23,998 bases of DNA, taken from assembly GCA_009776395.1 (NCBI GenBank), contig WRNX01000009.1:1-23998 (forward strand). Reading direction: 5' to 3'. Position numbers and translations under genes: made by a program. The DNA comes from Lentimicrobiaceae bacterium. Lineage in GTDB: Bacteria > Bacteroidota > Bacteroidia > Bacteroidales > WCHB1-69. Position 1 is the stretch's first letter. Each line of letters begins with the position of its first letter. Of the stretch, positions 1 to 7,807 are shown piece after piece. The notes below the pieces were generated by a model. It searched no databases. It saw only the letters and a program-made list of their open reading frames with translations, and was not told the origin of the DNA.

Positions 1-2
1 AA

Positions 3-245
3 ACCCCGCAAGCCACTATTGACCATGAATTGGAATTGGCTCGCGAAATGACCCGCCAAGAAGGAAAACCCGAAAATATGATTGAAAAAATTGCAGAAGG
101 TAAATTAAATAAGTTTTTCAAAGAAAATACTTTGCTAAGCCAGGAATTTATCCGCGACAATAAACTTTCTGTTGCCGAATACCTCAAACAAACTGACGCT
201 AACCTGACTTGTTGCTGCTTTTATAGAGTGCAATTAGGCGCATAA
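3..245 (+). CDS. tsf: Elongation factor Ts, C-terminal part (cut by window start)
   Basis: This is the 3' end of the gene for EF-Ts, the cytoplasmic exchange factor that releases GDP from EF-Tu during translation. The open frame runs in from the window edge, so the true start lies upstream. The C-terminal signature is clear: a GKPENMIEKIAEGKLNKFF stretch, then KENTLLSQEFI and a closing segment ending in FYRVQLGA. This matches the last region of EF-Ts, where an amphipathic helix and the final strand contact EF-Tu. An oddity is three consecutive cysteines (TGT TGC TGC) just before FYRV, where related proteins usually carry small or beta-branched residues. A strong hairpin terminator follows 25 bases after the stop. 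The usual upstream partner, rpsB, would be outside the window. Confidence 0.93.
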   Translation, partial: TPQATIDHELELAREMTRQEGKPENMIEKIAEGKLNKFFKENTLLSQEFIRDNKLSVAEYLKQTDANLTCCCFYRVQLGA

Positions 246-270
246 GTTTTGTATTGTTTGTTTTTTGCAT

Positions 271-300
271 AAAAAAGCCGAAAAAACTTTCGGCTTTTTT
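271..300. terminator. Bidirectional hairpin terminator between tsf and fabZ
   Basis: A perfect 13-bp inverted repeat (271-283 with 288-300) encloses a four-base loop. The core is GCCGAAA/TTTCGGC, with A runs on one side and T runs on the other. Because the flanks are A on the left and T on the right, it can end transcription of tsf on the plus strand and of the converging fabZ-like gene on the minus strand, whose stop is at 325. Confidence 0.9.
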
Positions 301-324
301 TATTTTATATATAATATCTTTTTT

Positions 325-762
325 TTACAACCGCTTATTATCAACTAAAGCAAAAGTAAACTTCCCCGAAGCGCACAGTTCCCCTTTAACTTGAATAGAG
401 GCATCCACAAAAAATATTAAAGCGCGGCGATTGTAAATACGCGCCGTAATTTCCAATGTATCATGCGGAACAGCAGGGCGTTTGAACCGTACATCTGTCA
501 TTCCTGTAAAAAACGGCGTACGTCCGATTAGTTCCTCTTTCATCAACATAGCAGAAGATTGCCCCATCATTTCGCACAAAATGACACCAGGAACCACAGG
601 ATAATTAGGAAAGTGTCCTTCCAAAAAATATTCATATCCTGTAACAAAATAGGTACTTTTGGAAATATTGTTTCCATTTTCATCTTGTTCAATATGAACT
701 TCGTCAATTAAAAGCATCGGTTCCCTATGTGGAAGATAGGTCTTGATTTCTTCGCGAGTCAT
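325..762 (-). CDS. fabZ: FabZ-type (3R)-hydroxyacyl-ACP dehydratase, stand-alone
   Basis: This is a 145-residue hot-dog-fold dehydratase that would remove water from 3-hydroxyacyl-ACP in fatty acid elongation in the cytoplasm. Visible family marks are LPHREPMLLIDEV near the N-terminus, GHFPNYPVVPG with catalytic His50, and Glu64 in the following VILCEMMGQSSA helix. The His/Glu pair has the spacing of characterised FabZ enzymes. The length is normal and the ATG start gives the expected N-terminus. In many Bacteroidota the main FabZ is fused to LpxC; here the domain stands alone, away from lipid A or fab genes, so it may be a second paralogue with a different substrate. It shares the terminator at 271-300 with tsf. 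No convincing promoter box was seen in the 144 bases upstream. Confidence 0.88.
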   Translation of the reverse strand: MTREEIKTYLPHREPMLLIDEVHIEQDENGNNISKSTYFVTGYEYFLEGHFPNYPVVPGVILCEMMGQSSAMLMKEELIGRTPFFTGMTDVRFKRPAVPHDTLEITARIYNRRALIFFVDASIQVKGELCASGKFTFALVDNKRL

Positions 763-906
763 TATTTTAAGATTTTATTCTAACTTAATTATCACCATAC
801 CACTTATTTAGAATTATCTATCTATGTGCTGTCATAGTCTCAAACACTATTATGGAAGTCTTTTCTTTCTCCTAAATATTGATTTCATTCTTTATAGATG
901 TAATCT

Positions 907-2631
907 CTATTGCACTACCAATTTCTGTACAAACGATTGACCGGTATCAACATCTGTTAATTTCACTAAATATAAACCGGCAGAATAATCGGATACGGAT
1001 ATAGTGTTTTTACCTTCATACAAATATTCCACTGCAATAAGATTTCCAATGATACTGTAAACTTCCAATTTCATCTGCGCATCAACCATAATATTTACGA
1101 AACTGTTAGCGGGATTGGGCGCTAAAGCAATGGCTGATGGATTGATATTGGTAATGTTTAATATAATATTGTTGCTTTTATCCAACGGAACGATACGGTT
1201 TCTGGTTTCTATGCCTTGTCCACCTTTAAAATTAATTACGCCATTAATATTTACCGCTATTGCAGGAATCGGGTCTCCAATATAATCTGTATCATAATTA
1301 TCTGTATATACCACTGAATCGTACTCTACATTATTTTCTTTCAAATTATAATATTTACCATTTTCAAAATTTCCTGTTTGAACATATATAACATCCTTAA
1401 TAGTAACCACTTTTGCCTGAATTGGGTTATCGTAATCATTATTTAATTGAGATGCTGTGATGACAGTGGCAGGTACTTTAGATTGCGAGTAATCCACAAT
1501 CGTACATTCATCAAGAGGGATAAATTCAATCATACCGAAGTAGTTGGTCATGGTTCCGCTTAGATTTGAAATTTTGTCGCCTACTTCTACTCCTGTTTGA
1601 ATTTTTCCTTCTGTGTCATAGATATACATGGCTGCGGTTTCGTCTTGAATATACTTCACGTTTCTGTATGCTTGTACTTGGGTTACTACAGCCTCGCCGG
1701 TATATATGTATGCCGTAGTTCCGGTATTGGTTCCAGCGTTATAGTCTGGCGCTAATGTGCGCAGTTCGGCAAGTGTTGTTATTCCTTGCGGGAAGATATA
1801 GGTTGCGGTACTCGTGGGACTCTCTTCCATATCTTCTTTCCATGCTTTGGCTTTAATAGTGGTTTGTTCGGAAACAGGTATAGCAGTGGTATATTCCTGT
1901 GAATCTTCGTTAGGGTTAGTTCCATCTAAGGTATATCTGATGGTAGCGCCCTCTGTGGCACAACTGATAGTTACGTTTATTGGGTTTGTATAACTTCCGC
2001 CTGGCGGGTCAAATTTAGGGGCAGTTACGTAGCCTTCAGGATCGAAATCTGTAATGCAAATATTATCTACATTTACTGAAGTAGAACCGGTTTGTTTGTA
2101 CTTGATAATTCTGACTCTGGCATTTCCTTGAACATTAATTATTACAGAAAACTCTAACATTTCTTCTACAGTATTCCATGCTGGAGAAGTTACCGAGTTA
2201 TTTTCCGGTTTAATCCAGGTTGCGCCCCCATCGGATGAATATTCTACTGAAACAATTCCGCCGCTATGAGTACTGTATGAACCGTAGAAAAAATTTACTT
2301 TTCCCACGCCGTTTGGTTTATCAAATTTCATTTCCACAACATTAGCTCCGTAGGTACCTTCGCCGGTTACTACATTTAGCGTATCACTGTTTCCTGCTCG
2401 TAAACGAATAGATTTCTCACCTATGCGTCTGTCATTATTGTCCATTGCAGAATACCCAACTATCCACCAGTCGCCATTGGGGGTAGTTACTGTTTTGCCT
2501 GTATAAGCAGCGCTTCCCGTGAGGTTTTCGAAATCTTCAAACAGGTCACATTGGGCGAAAGCGGTAGCGTTGCATAAAAAGAATAAGATTGCGCCTAAAA
2601 AAGCGGTTTTTAAAAATGTAAACTTTTTCAT
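907..2631 (-). CDS. Secreted multidomain protein with T9SS C-terminal sorting domain
   Basis: This 574-residue protein is predicted to be exported across the outer membrane by the type IX (Por) system. Residues 1-26 are a Sec signal peptide ending AFA, then Gln27. Residues 27-196 look like a beta-sandwich of the adhesion or lectin-like type (CDLFEDFEN start, VDNICI end). Residues 205-278 resemble the chitobiase/hexosaminidase C-terminal-like domain (PPGGSYTNPINVTIS, IRYTLDGTNP). Residues 283-490 resemble the DUF5689/OB-like segments common in Bacteroidota surface proteins (GEAVVTQVQAYRNVKYIQDE). Residues 500-574 are the type A sorting domain (APNPANSFVNI, LEVYSIIGNLI, SAGLYLVKL, FVQKLVVQ). 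I see no catalytic motif, so adhesion or polysaccharide binding is inference only. It is a single gene with its own promoter box at 2676-2683. Confidence 0.85.
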   Translation of the reverse strand: MKKFTFLKTAFLGAILFFLCNATAFAQCDLFEDFENLTGSAAYTGKTVTTPNGDWWIVGYSAMDNNDRRIGEKSIRLRAGNSDTLNVVTGEGTYGANVVEMKFDKPNGVGKVNFFYGSYSTHSGGIVSVEYSSDGGATWIKPENNSVTSPAWNTVEEMLEFSVIINVQGNARVRIIKYKQTGSTSVNVDNICITDFDPEGYVTAPKFDPPGGSYTNPINVTISCATEGATIRYTLDGTNPNEDSQEYTTAIPVSEQTTIKAKAWKEDMEESPTSTATYIFPQGITTLAELRTLAPDYNAGTNTGTTAYIYTGEAVVTQVQAYRNVKYIQDETAAMYIYDTEGKIQTGVEVGDKISNLSGTMTNYFGMIEFIPLDECTIVDYSQSKVPATVITASQLNNDYDNPIQAKVVTIKDVIYVQTGNFENGKYYNLKENNVEYDSVVYTDNYDTDYIGDPIPAIAVNINGVINFKGGQGIETRNRIVPLDKSNNIILNITNINPSAIALAPNPANSFVNIMVDAQMKLEVYSIIGNLIAVEYLYEGKNTISVSDYSAGLYLVKLTDVDTGQSFVQKLVVQ

Positions 2632-2675
2632 AATAAGATATTTAATTTGTAATGATTTAAAAAAATAAGTTTTGG

Positions 2676-2683
2676 CAAATATA
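2676..2683 (-). promoter_or_regulatory. Candidate -7 promoter box for the T9SS-exported protein
   Basis: Read on the minus strand this is TATATTTG, an exact match to the Bacteroidota -7 consensus TAnnTTTG. It lies about 45 bases upstream of the start codon. No clean TTTG -33 element is visible at the usual spacing; the nearest candidate is TTTA at 2700-2703, which is somewhat too close. Confidence 0.6.
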
Positions 2684-2871
2684 AAATAATTATGAATTGT
2701 AAAGATTTTTTTTTAAGAATTAGTGTTATAATTTTTATTTTCTTTTCTTGGTATTTGTAGTTCAATACATTGAATCCTAATTTTTAATAAAACTAAATGA
2801 AAAGCATGAAGAGATAATAATATTTTCTATTTTTATCGTTTTGTATTATCTACATTTATATTACGAAAAAA

Positions 2872-3822
2872 ATGAGCGAAATTAGATTTCGAAATTATTC
2901 CTTGTTACCACCCGTTGTAAAAAACTTGTTAATTATCAATGCTATTATCTATTTGGCAACTGTGGTATTTCAAACGCGAGGAATAGATTTGACCGGAATA
3001 TTAGGGCTACACTACTTTACCTCCCAACATTTTGAAATTTGGCAGCCTGTAACCTATATGTTTATGCACGGCAGTTTTGGACATTTATTTTTCAACATGT
3101 TTGCCCTGTGGATGTTTGGTGCAGCATTGGAAAATACCTGGGGGCAACAAAAGTTTTTAACCTACTACATGGTGTGCGGCATCGGCGCCGGATTGATTCA
3201 ATTGCTTGTAATTGGATTGAGAATTAATGTTTTATCTCAAAATATTTCAGTGGAACATCTCCAGTATATCTACGAAAATGGAACACAAATACTAAACGAA
3301 GGCAAGAACTATATTGGCGAAATGGGAAAACTGAACGCTGCCATAAATTCTGTTACTGTGGGCGCTTCCGGTTCAGTGTTTGGGTTGTTGTTGGCTTTCG
3401 GTATGATGTATCCGAACAACTTGATATATGTATATTTTTTACTCCCCATAAAAGCAAAATGGTTTGTAATAATTTACGGTGCAATGGAACTCTTTTACGG
3501 CGTAGCGGGAACACAAGACGGTATTGCGCACTTTGCTCATCTCGGAGGTATGCTGTTTGGATTTTTCTTAATCCTGTACTGGAACAAGAATAACAGATTT
3601 TTTAAATTTAAAATGCCATCAATTCAAAAGAAAAAAAACAAAAAATACACAATATCTTCAAACTATCAATACGAACCCAGTTCAATGAGTGATGACGAAT
3701 ATAATTTTCAAAAAAAACAAAATGAAGAAAAAATTAACCGCATATTAGATAAAATTTCAAAAAACGGATATGAATCGTTATCAAAAGATGAAAAAGATTT
3801 TTTATTTAGTCAAAAAAGATAA
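2872..3822 (+). CDS. Rhomboid family intramembrane serine protease
   Basis: This 316-residue polytopic inner-membrane protease would cleave transmembrane substrates within the bilayer. The rhomboid core covers roughly residues 15-236. Conserved marks are an MHGSFGHLFFNMFALW segment with His71 and Asn75 (the HxxxN oxyanion positions), the catalytic serine Ser166 in GASGSVFG, and the second dyad residue His223 in HFAHLGGMLFGF. The residues after about 240 form a soluble, charged tail that starts with a lysine-rich patch and ends with a short helical segment (INRILDKISKNGYESLSKDE), a type of tail often seen in Bacteroidota rhomboids. The ATG at 2872 gives the expected short cytoplasmic N-terminus before the first membrane helix. 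The glycosyltransferase gene starts six bases after its stop, so the two are probably cotranscribed. Substrate unknown. Confidence 0.92.
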   Translation: MSEIRFRNYSLLPPVVKNLLIINAIIYLATVVFQTRGIDLTGILGLHYFTSQHFEIWQPVTYMFMHGSFGHLFFNMFALWMFGAALENTWGQQKFLTYYMVCGIGAGLIQLLVIGLRINVLSQNISVEHLQYIYENGTQILNEGKNYIGEMGKLNAAINSVTVGASGSVFGLLLAFGMMYPNNLIYVYFLLPIKAKWFVIIYGAMELFYGVAGTQDGIAHFAHLGGMLFGFFLILYWNKNNRFFKFKMPSIQKKKNKKYTISSNYQYEPSSMSDDEYNFQKKQNEEKINRILDKISKNGYESLSKDEKDFLFSQKR

Positions 3823-3828
3823 TGTGAA

Positions 3829-4938
3829 ATGAAAATTGGTTTCGATGCTAAAAGGGCTTTTCATAATTATGCCGGATTGGGTAATTATAGTAGATTACTA
3901 ATACAATCTTTGTCTGAATTATATAGCGAAAATCAATATTTTCTTTTTACCCCAAAATACAAACCCCATACGTTGCACAATTTTGCAGATAAGGACAATT
4001 GTAAAATTTTTACACAAATAGGGATTGCATCATGTTTTCCTTCTGCTTTTTGGCGCTCTTTTCTCATAGCAAAAGAAATTAATACTCAAAATATTGATAT
4101 TTTTCATGGATTGAGCGGAGAATTACCTGTTTCAACACTCAAAATGCCAAAAGTGGTTACTGTACACGACCTTATTTTTATGCGTTATCCTGAATTTTAT
4201 GCGATAATTGATAGAAAAATGTATGAAAAAAAGTTTAAACACGCTTGCAAAAATGCTGATAAAATTATTGCAATAAGTAAACAAACTGCTGATGATTGCA
4301 TCCATTTTCTAAACGCAGATCCGAAAAAAATAGAAATTGTATATCAAAGTTGCGATCCCATTTTCTTTTCTTCACAAATAGATAATGAAATTATTAATAA
4401 ATATGATATTCCAAAAAAGTTTATTTTAAATATTGGAACTATTGAAACAAGAAAAAATTTATTAAATTTAGTAAAAGCATTACCCTGTTTAGACGATGAA
4501 ATTTCATTAGTTGCCATTGGGAGAAGAACATCGTATATTAATGATATTGAACATTATATAAAAGAAAATCATCTAAGTCATCGAGTAAAATTATTGCACG
4601 ATGTACCATTTAGAGATTTTCCCGCATTTTATGCTGCTGCTTCGGCTTTTGTTTATCCGTCTGTTTTTGAAGGATTTGGAATTCCAATTTTAGAAGCACT
4701 GTCAGTAGGGACTCCCATAGCCACTTCCAATCTATCTTCCATGCCCGAAGTGGGAGGAGATGCAGCCCTCTATTTCGATCCTTATAATATTGAAGATATT
4801 GCATCTAAAATAAATCTGTTATTAAATGATAAAAAAACCGTTACAGAATTAAACGGGCATAGATCCAAACAATTAGAAAAATTTTCTATTCAAGACATAA
4901 CAAAAAAAGTTAATGAAATTTATATCTCTTGTATATAA
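3829..4938 (+). CDS. GT4-family glycosyltransferase (GT-B fold)
   Basis: This 369-residue cytoplasmic glycosyltransferase resembles group 1 (GT4) retaining enzymes that use nucleotide sugars, commonly in surface polysaccharide or glycolipid synthesis. The N-terminal acceptor domain begins MKIGFDAKRAFHNYAGLGNYSR, a typical glycine-rich opening. IFHGLSGELP near 91-100 and TVHDLIFMRYPEFY at 111-124 are also family-like. The C-terminal donor domain has NIGTIETRKNLLNLVKA (201-217), VYPSVFEGFGIPILEALSVG with the E-x7-E pair Glu281/Glu289, and MPEVGGDAALYFDP. It follows the rhomboid gene by six bases and probably shares its transcript. No other polysaccharide genes are nearby, so the acceptor and sugar cannot be named. 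It converges with the lipoprotein gene on the minus strand, and I found no clear terminator in the 49-base gap. Confidence 0.9.
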   Translation: MKIGFDAKRAFHNYAGLGNYSRLLIQSLSELYSENQYFLFTPKYKPHTLHNFADKDNCKIFTQIGIASCFPSAFWRSFLIAKEINTQNIDIFHGLSGELPVSTLKMPKVVTVHDLIFMRYPEFYAIIDRKMYEKKFKHACKNADKIIAISKQTADDCIHFLNADPKKIEIVYQSCDPIFFSSQIDNEIINKYDIPKKFILNIGTIETRKNLLNLVKALPCLDDEISLVAIGRRTSYINDIEHYIKENHLSHRVKLLHDVPFRDFPAFYAAASAFVYPSVFEGFGIPILEALSVGTPIATSNLSSMPEVGGDAALYFDPYNIEDIASKINLLLNDKKTVTELNGHRSKQLEKFSIQDITKKVNEIYISCI

Positions 4939-4987
4939 AAGTATAATAATATCAGCATTATTTCATATAGCATTACTTCTTAGAACT

Positions 4988-5953
4988 TTAAGTTTCCACA
5001 ATTTTAAAATAACGCTTTATTTCTATTTTCATTCTTTCATAACTTCCGCAAGGTGCGCTCTTTGGTTTTTCGTCTTTTTTCATAATAATAATCCCTTCTT
5101 GCAGGTCCATATAAGGCGAAATATCAAATGTAGTTACATAGTTGAGTTTATAATCGAATAAGGCTACTTGATTGAAATTTTTACTTGCTTCAACAAACAG
5201 TATTGAATAATCTTCACAAAAAGCCTGCAATCTCTGAACATTTTCTTCCCAGTCTTCAGGTTTTTCATCTTGATAATAGAAAATAACAGCAGAGTAATCG
5301 GGAATATCTTCCGAAACAATTTTTTCAAAGCGACAGAAATCGTTAATGATATATTTTTCGATAACTAATTTTTTACGTAAAAAATCTTGGGGATTATCAT
5401 CATATTCTTTCTGAGTAATATTTTCAATGGAACGTACCCATTCATATTTTTTGGTAACAGTAAATGTGTTGTCGGGTTCTCTTTCGGTAGTCCAAATTTC
5501 AGTTTCACGAATTTCGTTTGATTGGTTTACTAAATTTATAGCAACAGGGAGTATATCTACAATTCTTTGATTACCATATCCTGAAGTAATCACTAAATAT
5601 ACCCATTCCCTATTAAGAGATTGTATTTGGAAGAGTTCATGTCCTTCAGGCAATCGTTCCACAATAACAACGCCCCATTCGTCTGGAAAATTTGTAGTCA
5701 AGGTAGGACTAGTTCCTTCATATTGCGTGTGCATTTGCATAAAATTATCCAGAAATAATTCTTGTATCGGATACAATTCATTTAAATCGAATAAATTTGT
5801 ACCAATAGACTGGGCAATATAACCAATGGGAAATTCCACTGTTTCTTGAATTTCAATAACAGGTTGCGAACGGTTGGACGGATTGCAGGCTACAATAAGA
5901 AACAAAAATAGATATAAAATTTTTACTAAAATATTGAATATGTTTTTTTTCAT
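4988..5953 (-). CDS. Predicted lipoprotein of unknown function
   Basis: This 321-residue protein has a basic N-terminus, a hydrophobic stretch and a lipobox ending IVAC with Cys23, so it should be lipidated and anchored in the envelope. I do not recognise the mature part. It is rich in acidic and aromatic residues, with no repeats, no obvious catalytic motif and no second membrane segment. The region around 175-240 (EWVRSIENITQKEYDDNPQ and beyond) looks like ordinary globular alpha/beta protein. The gene stands alone, converging on the glycosyltransferase and diverging from the ribosomal operon. A perfect -7 box precedes it. A competing plus-strand reading at 4913-5161 lacks any family signature. 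Function: hypothetical. Confidence 0.75.
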   Translation of the reverse strand: MKKNIFNILVKILYLFLFLIVACNPSNRSQPVIEIQETVEFPIGYIAQSIGTNLFDLNELYPIQELFLDNFMQMHTQYEGTSPTLTTNFPDEWGVVIVERLPEGHELFQIQSLNREWVYLVITSGYGNQRIVDILPVAINLVNQSNEIRETEIWTTEREPDNTFTVTKKYEWVRSIENITQKEYDDNPQDFLRKKLVIEKYIINDFCRFEKIVSEDIPDYSAVIFYYQDEKPEDWEENVQRLQAFCEDYSILFVEASKNFNQVALFDYKLNYVTTFDISPYMDLQEGIIIMKKDEKPKSAPCGSYERMKIEIKRYFKIVET

Positions 5954-6005
5954 GTTTTTGAGTTTTATGTTATGTTACTCATTTATACTTTGATTTTTTT
6001 TGGTG

Positions 6006-6013
6006 CAAAGATA
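6006..6013 (-). promoter_or_regulatory. Candidate -7 promoter box for the lipoprotein gene
   Basis: On the minus strand this reads TATCTTTG, an exact TAnnTTTG match, about 53 bases before the start codon at 5953. A T-rich run lies near the expected -33 position but without a clear TTTG. It sits in the divergent gap shared with the ribosomal protein operon promoter. Confidence 0.55.
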
Positions 6014-6063
6014 AACTTTAATTCAATTGAAAAAAGGTGTTCTCTTTCATATTAAAATTTTTA

Positions 6064-6071
6064 TATTTTTG
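6064..6071 (+). promoter_or_regulatory. Candidate -7 promoter box of the rplX-rpsE operon
   Basis: TATTTTTG matches TAnnTTTG exactly and is followed by a C-rich initiation region (GCGCCCCC). It lies about 78 bases before the rplX start. No good -33 element is seen. The leader carries two CAATTGA copies (6104-6110 and 6118-6124), which could pair as a small hairpin because CAATTG is self-complementary. A promoter directly before rplX fits the absence of rplN upstream. Confidence 0.6.
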
Positions 6072-6149
6072 CGCCCCCAAAAAATAGGGAAATTTTTATT
6101 GTACAATTGACAAAGACCAATTGATTATTAACAAAAAACAAAAAGAAAA

Positions 6150-6482
6150 ATGAAAATTCACATTAAGAAAGGCGACACTGTAAAGGTAATTGCCGGCGAT
6201 TCGAAAGGGCAACAGGGAAAAGTGCTCGAAGTAGTCGTGGACAAATATCGGGCATTAGTAGAAGGCACGAACATGGTGCATAAACACACCAAAGCCAGCG
6301 CCAAAAATTCAAAAGGAGGCATCGTGAAAAAAGAAGCTCCTATCCACATCTCAAACCTTATGGTAGTAGATAACAAAGGAAACGCTACGCGAATCGGACG
6401 TAGATTAAGCGAACCCAAAAAAGTGGGCGACAAAGCAAGATTAGTTCGTTATTCTAAAAAAACAGGAGAGGAGATCAAGTAA
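6150..6482 (+). CDS. rplX: Large ribosomal subunit protein L24 (uL24)
   Basis: L24 is an early-assembly protein that starts 50S folding near the tunnel exit. The 110-residue product opens MKIHIKKGDTVKVIAGDSKGQQGKVLEV, the KOW motif typical of L24, and continues with VEGTNMVHKHTKAS and GGIVKKEAPIHISNLMVVD. Length is normal for a Bacteroidota L24. It is the first gene of the ribosomal block here: rplN, the usual gene before it, is absent and an unrelated lipoprotein gene on the other strand takes its place. Its stop codon overlaps the rplE start by one base (TAATG), which suggests translational coupling. Confidence 0.97.
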   Translation: MKIHIKKGDTVKVIAGDSKGQQGKVLEVVVDKYRALVEGTNMVHKHTKASAKNSKGGIVKKEAPIHISNLMVVDNKGNATRIGRRLSEPKKVGDKARLVRYSKKTGEEIK

Positions 6483-7036
6483 TGTACACACCCAGATTTA
6501 AAGAAAAATACAACAAAGAAGTTGTTCCCGCTATTAAAGAACAGTTTGGATTCAAATCCGTGATGAGAGTCCCTAAATTAACCAAAATTTGTTTAAATCA
6601 AGGACTTGGAAAATTCGGCATCGCTGACAAAAAGTTAATTGATGTTGGCGTTAATGAAATGACACTGATTGCAGGTCAAAAAGCAGTTTCTACCAAATCA
6701 AAGAAAGACGTATCAAACTTCAAACTGCGTAGAGGAATGCCTATCGGCGTTCGCGTTACGTTGCGCGGAGAAAGAATGTATGAGTTTTTAGACAGACTTA
6801 TCTCTGTCTCTATTCCGCGTATCCGCGATTTTAGAGGCATTAGCGATAAAGGCTTCGACGGCAGAGGAAACTACACGCTCGGCGTTCCCGAACAGATCAT
6901 ATTCCCCGAAATTGATATTGATAAAGTGGCTAAAATTAATGGTATGGATATCACTTTCGTTACCACAGCAAGAAACGACAAAGAGTGTTTGGCATTGTTA
7001 AAAGAATTTGGATTACCTTTTAAAAATCAAAAATAA
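6482..7036 (+). CDS. rplE: Large ribosomal subunit protein L5 (uL5)
   Basis: L5 binds 5S rRNA and forms part of the central protuberance and the bridge to the 30S head. The 184-residue sequence has the family signatures MRVPKLTKICLNQGLGKF near the N-terminus, the RRGMPIGVRVTLRGERMYEFLDRL block, RIRDFRGIS.KGFDGRGNY, and the LGVPEQIIFPEIDIDKV segment followed by GMDITFVTTA. Length is normal. It overlaps the rplX stop by one base and lies three bases before rpsN, so it is internal to the operon. Confidence 0.97.
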   Translation: MYTPRFKEKYNKEVVPAIKEQFGFKSVMRVPKLTKICLNQGLGKFGIADKKLIDVGVNEMTLIAGQKAVSTKSKKDVSNFKLRRGMPIGVRVTLRGERMYEFLDRLISVSIPRIRDFRGISDKGFDGRGNYTLGVPEQIIFPEIDIDKVAKINGMDITFVTTARNDKECLALLKEFGLPFKNQK

Positions 7037-7039
7037 GAT

Positions 7040-7339
7040 ATGGCAAAAGAATCGTTAAAAGCAAAAGAAGTAAAGAGAGCAAAATTAATTGCCAAATACG
7101 CTGCCAAACGTGCAGAGTTGAAGAAAATTATCAACGGCAATGATTATGAAGCAAAAGAAGCAGCGCTTATCGCGTTGCAAAAATTACCCCCTAACTCCAA
7201 TCCTATCCGTTTGCACAACCGCTGCCAACTTACAGGACGCCCCAAAGGATATATCCGACAATTCGGTATTTCCCGTATCAATTTTAGAGAAATGGCAAAT
7301 CAGGGACTTATCCCCGGTGTTAGAAAAGCAAGTTGGTAA
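7040..7339 (+). CDS. rpsN: Small ribosomal subunit protein S14 (uS14), zinc-independent form
   Basis: S14 sits in the head of the 30S subunit and helps late assembly. The 99-residue length and the single cysteine in the LHNRCQLTGRPKGYIRQFGISR block show the long C-minus form that lacks the CxxC zinc knuckles of the short type. The C-terminus NFREMANQGLIPGVRKASW is typical. It starts three bases after rplE. Unlike its neighbours, it is separated from the next gene by 69 bases filled mostly by 7-bp tandem repeats (7343-7405). Confidence 0.97.
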   Translation: MAKESLKAKEVKRAKLIAKYAAKRAELKKIINGNDYEAKEAALIALQKLPPNSNPIRLHNRCQLTGRPKGYIRQFGISRINFREMANQGLIPGVRKASW

Positions 7340-7342
7340 ACA

Positions 7343-7405
7343 ATTAAGAATTAATTATTAATTATTAATCACTAATCACTAATCACTAATAACTAATAAC
7401 TATTA
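7343..7405 (+). repeat. Heptamer tandem array in the rpsN-rpsH gap (9 units)
   Basis: Nine consecutive 7-base units fill this gap: ATTAAGA, ATTAATT twice, ATTAATC, ACTAATC twice, ACTAATA twice, then ACTATTA. The array starts three bases after the rpsN stop and ends three bases before the rpsH ATG, so it occupies the place of a leader and ribosome binding site. Units drift gradually along the array, as expected for slippage plus point mutation. The same units recur after rpsE (inverted), after parE and, in short form, after purH and yraN. Confidence 0.85.
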
Positions 7406-7408
7406 AAA

Positions 7409-7807
7409 ATGAATACAGATCCGATTTCAGATTATTTGACCCGAGTGCGTAATGCAATTGCGGCAAATCATAAGGTAGTTGAAATTCCTACCTCAAAAAC
7501 AAAAAAAGAGATAACCAAAATATTGTTCGAAAAAGGGTACATATTAAATTATAAATTTGAAGATGATGTTTTTCCGGGTATCATTAAAATCGCGTTGAAA
7601 TATCATCCAAGTACCAAACAATCGGCAATCACTACATTGAAACGTGTGAGTCGCCCAGGACTTCGCAAGTATGTGGGCGTTAGCGAAATGCCATCCGTAT
7701 TGAACGGCTTGGGAATCGCCATCGTTTCTACCTCAAACGGTATGATGACCGATAAAGAAGCCAAAACACAAAATGTGGGCGGCGAAGTAATTTGTTATGT
7801 TAGTTAA
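7409..7807 (+). CDS. rpsH: Small ribosomal subunit protein S8 (uS8)
   Basis: S8 binds the central domain of 16S rRNA and, in the bacteria where this is known, represses the spc operon. The 132-residue product begins with the typical DPISDYLTRVRNAIAANHKVVEIPTSK and ends with the characteristic block GLGIAIVSTSNGMMTDKEAKTQNVGGEVICYVS. RVSRPGLRKYVG is also present. There is no Shine-Dalgarno sequence before the ATG; the upstream bases belong to the heptamer array. The stop is followed at once by a strong Shine-Dalgarno for rplF. Confidence 0.97.
   Translation: MNTDPISDYLTRVRNAIAANHKVVEIPTSKTKKEITKILFEKGYILNYKFEDDVFPGIIKIALKYHPSTKQSAITTLKRVSRPGLRKYVGVSEMPSVLNGLGIAIVSTSNGMMTDKEAKTQNVGGEVICYVS

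Noticed and set aside
4913..5161. Plus-strand open frame overlapping the end of the glycosyltransferase and the lipoprotein gene
   Set aside because: It is mostly antisense to the lipoprotein, has no family signature and a low-complexity Phe/Ile-rich composition. The minus-strand lipoprotein has a lipobox and promoter box, so it is preferred.
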